Source: Elephas maximus indicus
Lineage: Eukaryota > Chordata > Mammalia > Proboscidea > Elephantidae
Reading direction: 5' to 3'
DNA length: 64,000 bases
NCBI RefSeq assembly: GCF_024166365.1
Contig: NC_064831.1
Location: 25,844,768 to 25,908,767 of the forward strand
Shown: positions 62,451 to 64,000 of the stretch, one piece after another
Position numbering within the stretch: position 1 is the first letter of the stretch
Layout: every line of letters begins with the position of its first letter
Program-made: the position numbers and the translations under genes
Notes under the pieces: model-generated
The model's input: the letters and a program-made list of their open reading frames with translations, nothing else
Told to the model about the DNA's origin: nothing
The model's database searches: none

Positions 62451-63145
62451 AACAAGACACAACTCAGGGTAAACGTCAGGAATATCAGGAACAGGACACA
62501 ATTCAGGATAAATGTCAGGGTAATCGGGAACAGAACACAACTCAAGATAAACCTCAGGAATATGGGGAACAGTACACAACTCAGGATAAACGTTTCGGAT
62601 ATCGGAAACGGGAAACAACTCAGGATAAACGTCAGGGATCTCAGGAACGACACATAACTCAGGATAAACGTCAGGGATATCGGGAAGGGGACACACCTCT
62701 GCACAAATGTCAGGGATAGCAGTAACACGACACAACTCAGCATAAATGTCACGGATATCGGGAAGTGGACACAACTCAGTATAGATGTCAGGGGTACTGA
62801 AAAGGATGCAACTGAGGATAAACGTCAGGGATATCGGGAACAGGACACACCTCAGGGTAAACGCCAGGAATATCTGGAACAGGACACACCTCAGGAAAAA
62901 TGTCAGGGATATTGGGAACAGGACACAACTCAGGATAAATATCAGGGATATCGGGAACAGGACACAGCTCAGGATAAACGTCAGGGATATCGTGAACAGG
63001 ACACATCTCAGGGTAAACATCAGGGATATCGGGAACAGGACTCAGGATAAAGGTCAGGGATATCAAGGACAGGACACGACTCAGAATACGTCAGGGATAC
63101 CGGGAACAGGACACAACTCACAATAAACGTCAGGGATATCGGGAA

Positions 63146-63335
63146 CAGGACACACCTCAGGATAAAGGTCAGGGATATCGGGAACAGGACACACCTCAGG
63201 GTAAACGTTAGCAATATTTGGAACATGACACACCTCAGGACAAATGTCAGGGATATTGGGAACAGAACACAACTCATGAAAAACGTCAGGAATATCGAAA
63301 AGGACTCAGGTTAGGATAAACGTCAGGGTTATCGG
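63146..63335 (+). repeat. Satellite block, copy 2 of the ~180-bp duplication
   Basis: Partner of 62260-62450, with a few single-base differences. Confidence 0.8.
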
Positions 63336-64000
63336 GAACAGGACACAACTCAGGATAAATATCAGGGATATTGGGAACGGGACACAACTCACGATAAACG
63401 TCACGGATATCAGAACAGGACTCAAGTCAGGATAAACGGCACTGATATCGGGAACAGGACACAACTCCGGATAAACCTCACCGATATCGGGAAAAGGACA
63501 CAACTCAGGATAAACGTCAGGAATGGCAAGAAAAGGACATAAATCTGGATAAACGTCCGGGATATCGGGAACAGGACACAAATCAGGACAAACGTCAGGG
63601 ATATCGGGAAAAGCACAGAACTCTGCAAAAACGTCAGGGATAGCGGGAACAAGACAGACCTCTGGATAAACGTCAGGGATAGCGAGAAGAGGACATAACT
63701 CAGGATAAACGTCGGGAATATCTGGAACAGGACACAACTCAGGATAAACGTCAGGGATATCGGAAACAGGACACAACTCAGGAAAAAGGTCAGGATTATC
63801 GGGAACAGGACACACCTCAGGACAAATGTCAGGGATATCAGTAACACGACACAACTCAGGATAAATATCACGGATATCGGGAAGTGGACAGAACTCAGTA
63901 TAAACGTCAGGGGTACCGAAAAGGACGCAACTGAGCATAAACGTCAAGGATATCGGGAACAGGACACAACTCAGGATAAATGTCAGGGATATCGAAAAGG

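Larger units (their letters stand above)
41337..64000 (+). repeat. 39-bp satellite array, about 580 monomers, runs off the window
   Basis: The consensus 39-mer is three blocks: AGGACACAACTC, AGGATAAACGTC and a block with GGGATATCGGG. It contains one EcoRV site (GATATC) and two CpG. By my count it has 15 A, 11 G, 8 C and 5 T, so two thirds of the plus strand is purine. Most monomers differ from it at a few positions; common length variants are 38 bp (one G lost) and 37 bp (two bases lost). No LINE, SINE or LTR interrupts 22.66 kb. The plus strand is open in two frames (13-residue repeats like RTQLRINVRDIGN and DTTQDKRQGYREQ) and the minus strand in two (VPDIPDVYPELCP and FPISLTFILSCVL). That accounts for all the long ORFs here. 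Confidence 0.97.
49861..64000 (+). repeat. Satellite domain B
   Basis: From 49868 the 37-bp variant with GAAAAGGACGCAACTGAGG appears and becomes common. So do monomers with CAGGACACAGCTGAGG and a cassette marked by AATAAATTTCAGGGATATTC. Domain A cassettes are largely absent. Confidence 0.7.

Noticed and set aside
41337-64000. CRISPR-like array
   Set aside because: The repeats are head-to-tail without unique spacers, and the genome is mammalian.

Overview
The window is nuclear DNA of a placental mammal, and the repeats point to Afrotheria, most likely an elephant or close relative. It holds many tRNA-headed SINEs of the AfroSINE type, whose tail matches the 3' end of the abundant RTE-clade LINE. 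It also has long L1 copies, MaLR and ERVL LTRs, and no bacterial-style genes. I find no intact protein-coding gene. All recognisable coding sequence belongs to decayed transposable elements or to one dead kinase retrocopy.

Layout. 1-3.9 kb: an RTE copy split by an LTR, an AfroSINE, a 115-bp tandem repeat and an AfroSINE with clear target-site duplications (TSDs). 3.9-11.85 kb: a near full-length but broken L1 whose 3' UTR is present twice. 11.9-13.4 kb: AfroSINEs. 13.5-14.5 kb: an LTR-like block. 14.6-15.7 kb: a GC- and CpG-rich island built largely from two minisatellites (39 bp and about 55-57 bp). 15.93-20.22 kb: a complete MaLR-type element on the minus strand, flanked by GTCAC repeats, with an LTR nested in one of its LTRs and an L1 nested in its interior. 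20.3-24.3 kb: RTE and AfroSINE copies, a MARK-family kinase pseudogene and an L1/RTE fold-back junction. 24.65-27.32 kb: a MaLR LTR (TSD GCACC) split by an RTE copy with a 12-bp TSD. 27.5-30.7 kb: an ERVL LTR, itself split by a solo LTR with TSD GATC, then a leucine-tRNA-like primer site and a broken gag region carrying an AfroSINE. 30.7-34.3 kb: a nearly full-length RTE and an ERVL-type LTR. 34.3-35.6 kb: degenerate TTAGGG-like repeats. 35.6-41.3 kb: RTE ends, a MaLR LTR, old L1 and unassigned sequence.

41.34-64.0 kb, running off the window: one uninterrupted 39-bp satellite of about 580 monomers. Its consensus carries an EcoRV site and is open in four of six frames, which explains the dozens of long ORFs there without any gene. 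The array has two domains, before and after about 49.86 kb, recurring cassettes of variant monomers, and recent internal duplications. Telomere-like sequence, GC-rich minisatellites and a long satellite on one 64-kb piece suggest a subtelomeric or other satellite-rich location. This is an inference.

The elements do not work together as a system. The window records nested insertions, and the satellite is the least explained part.
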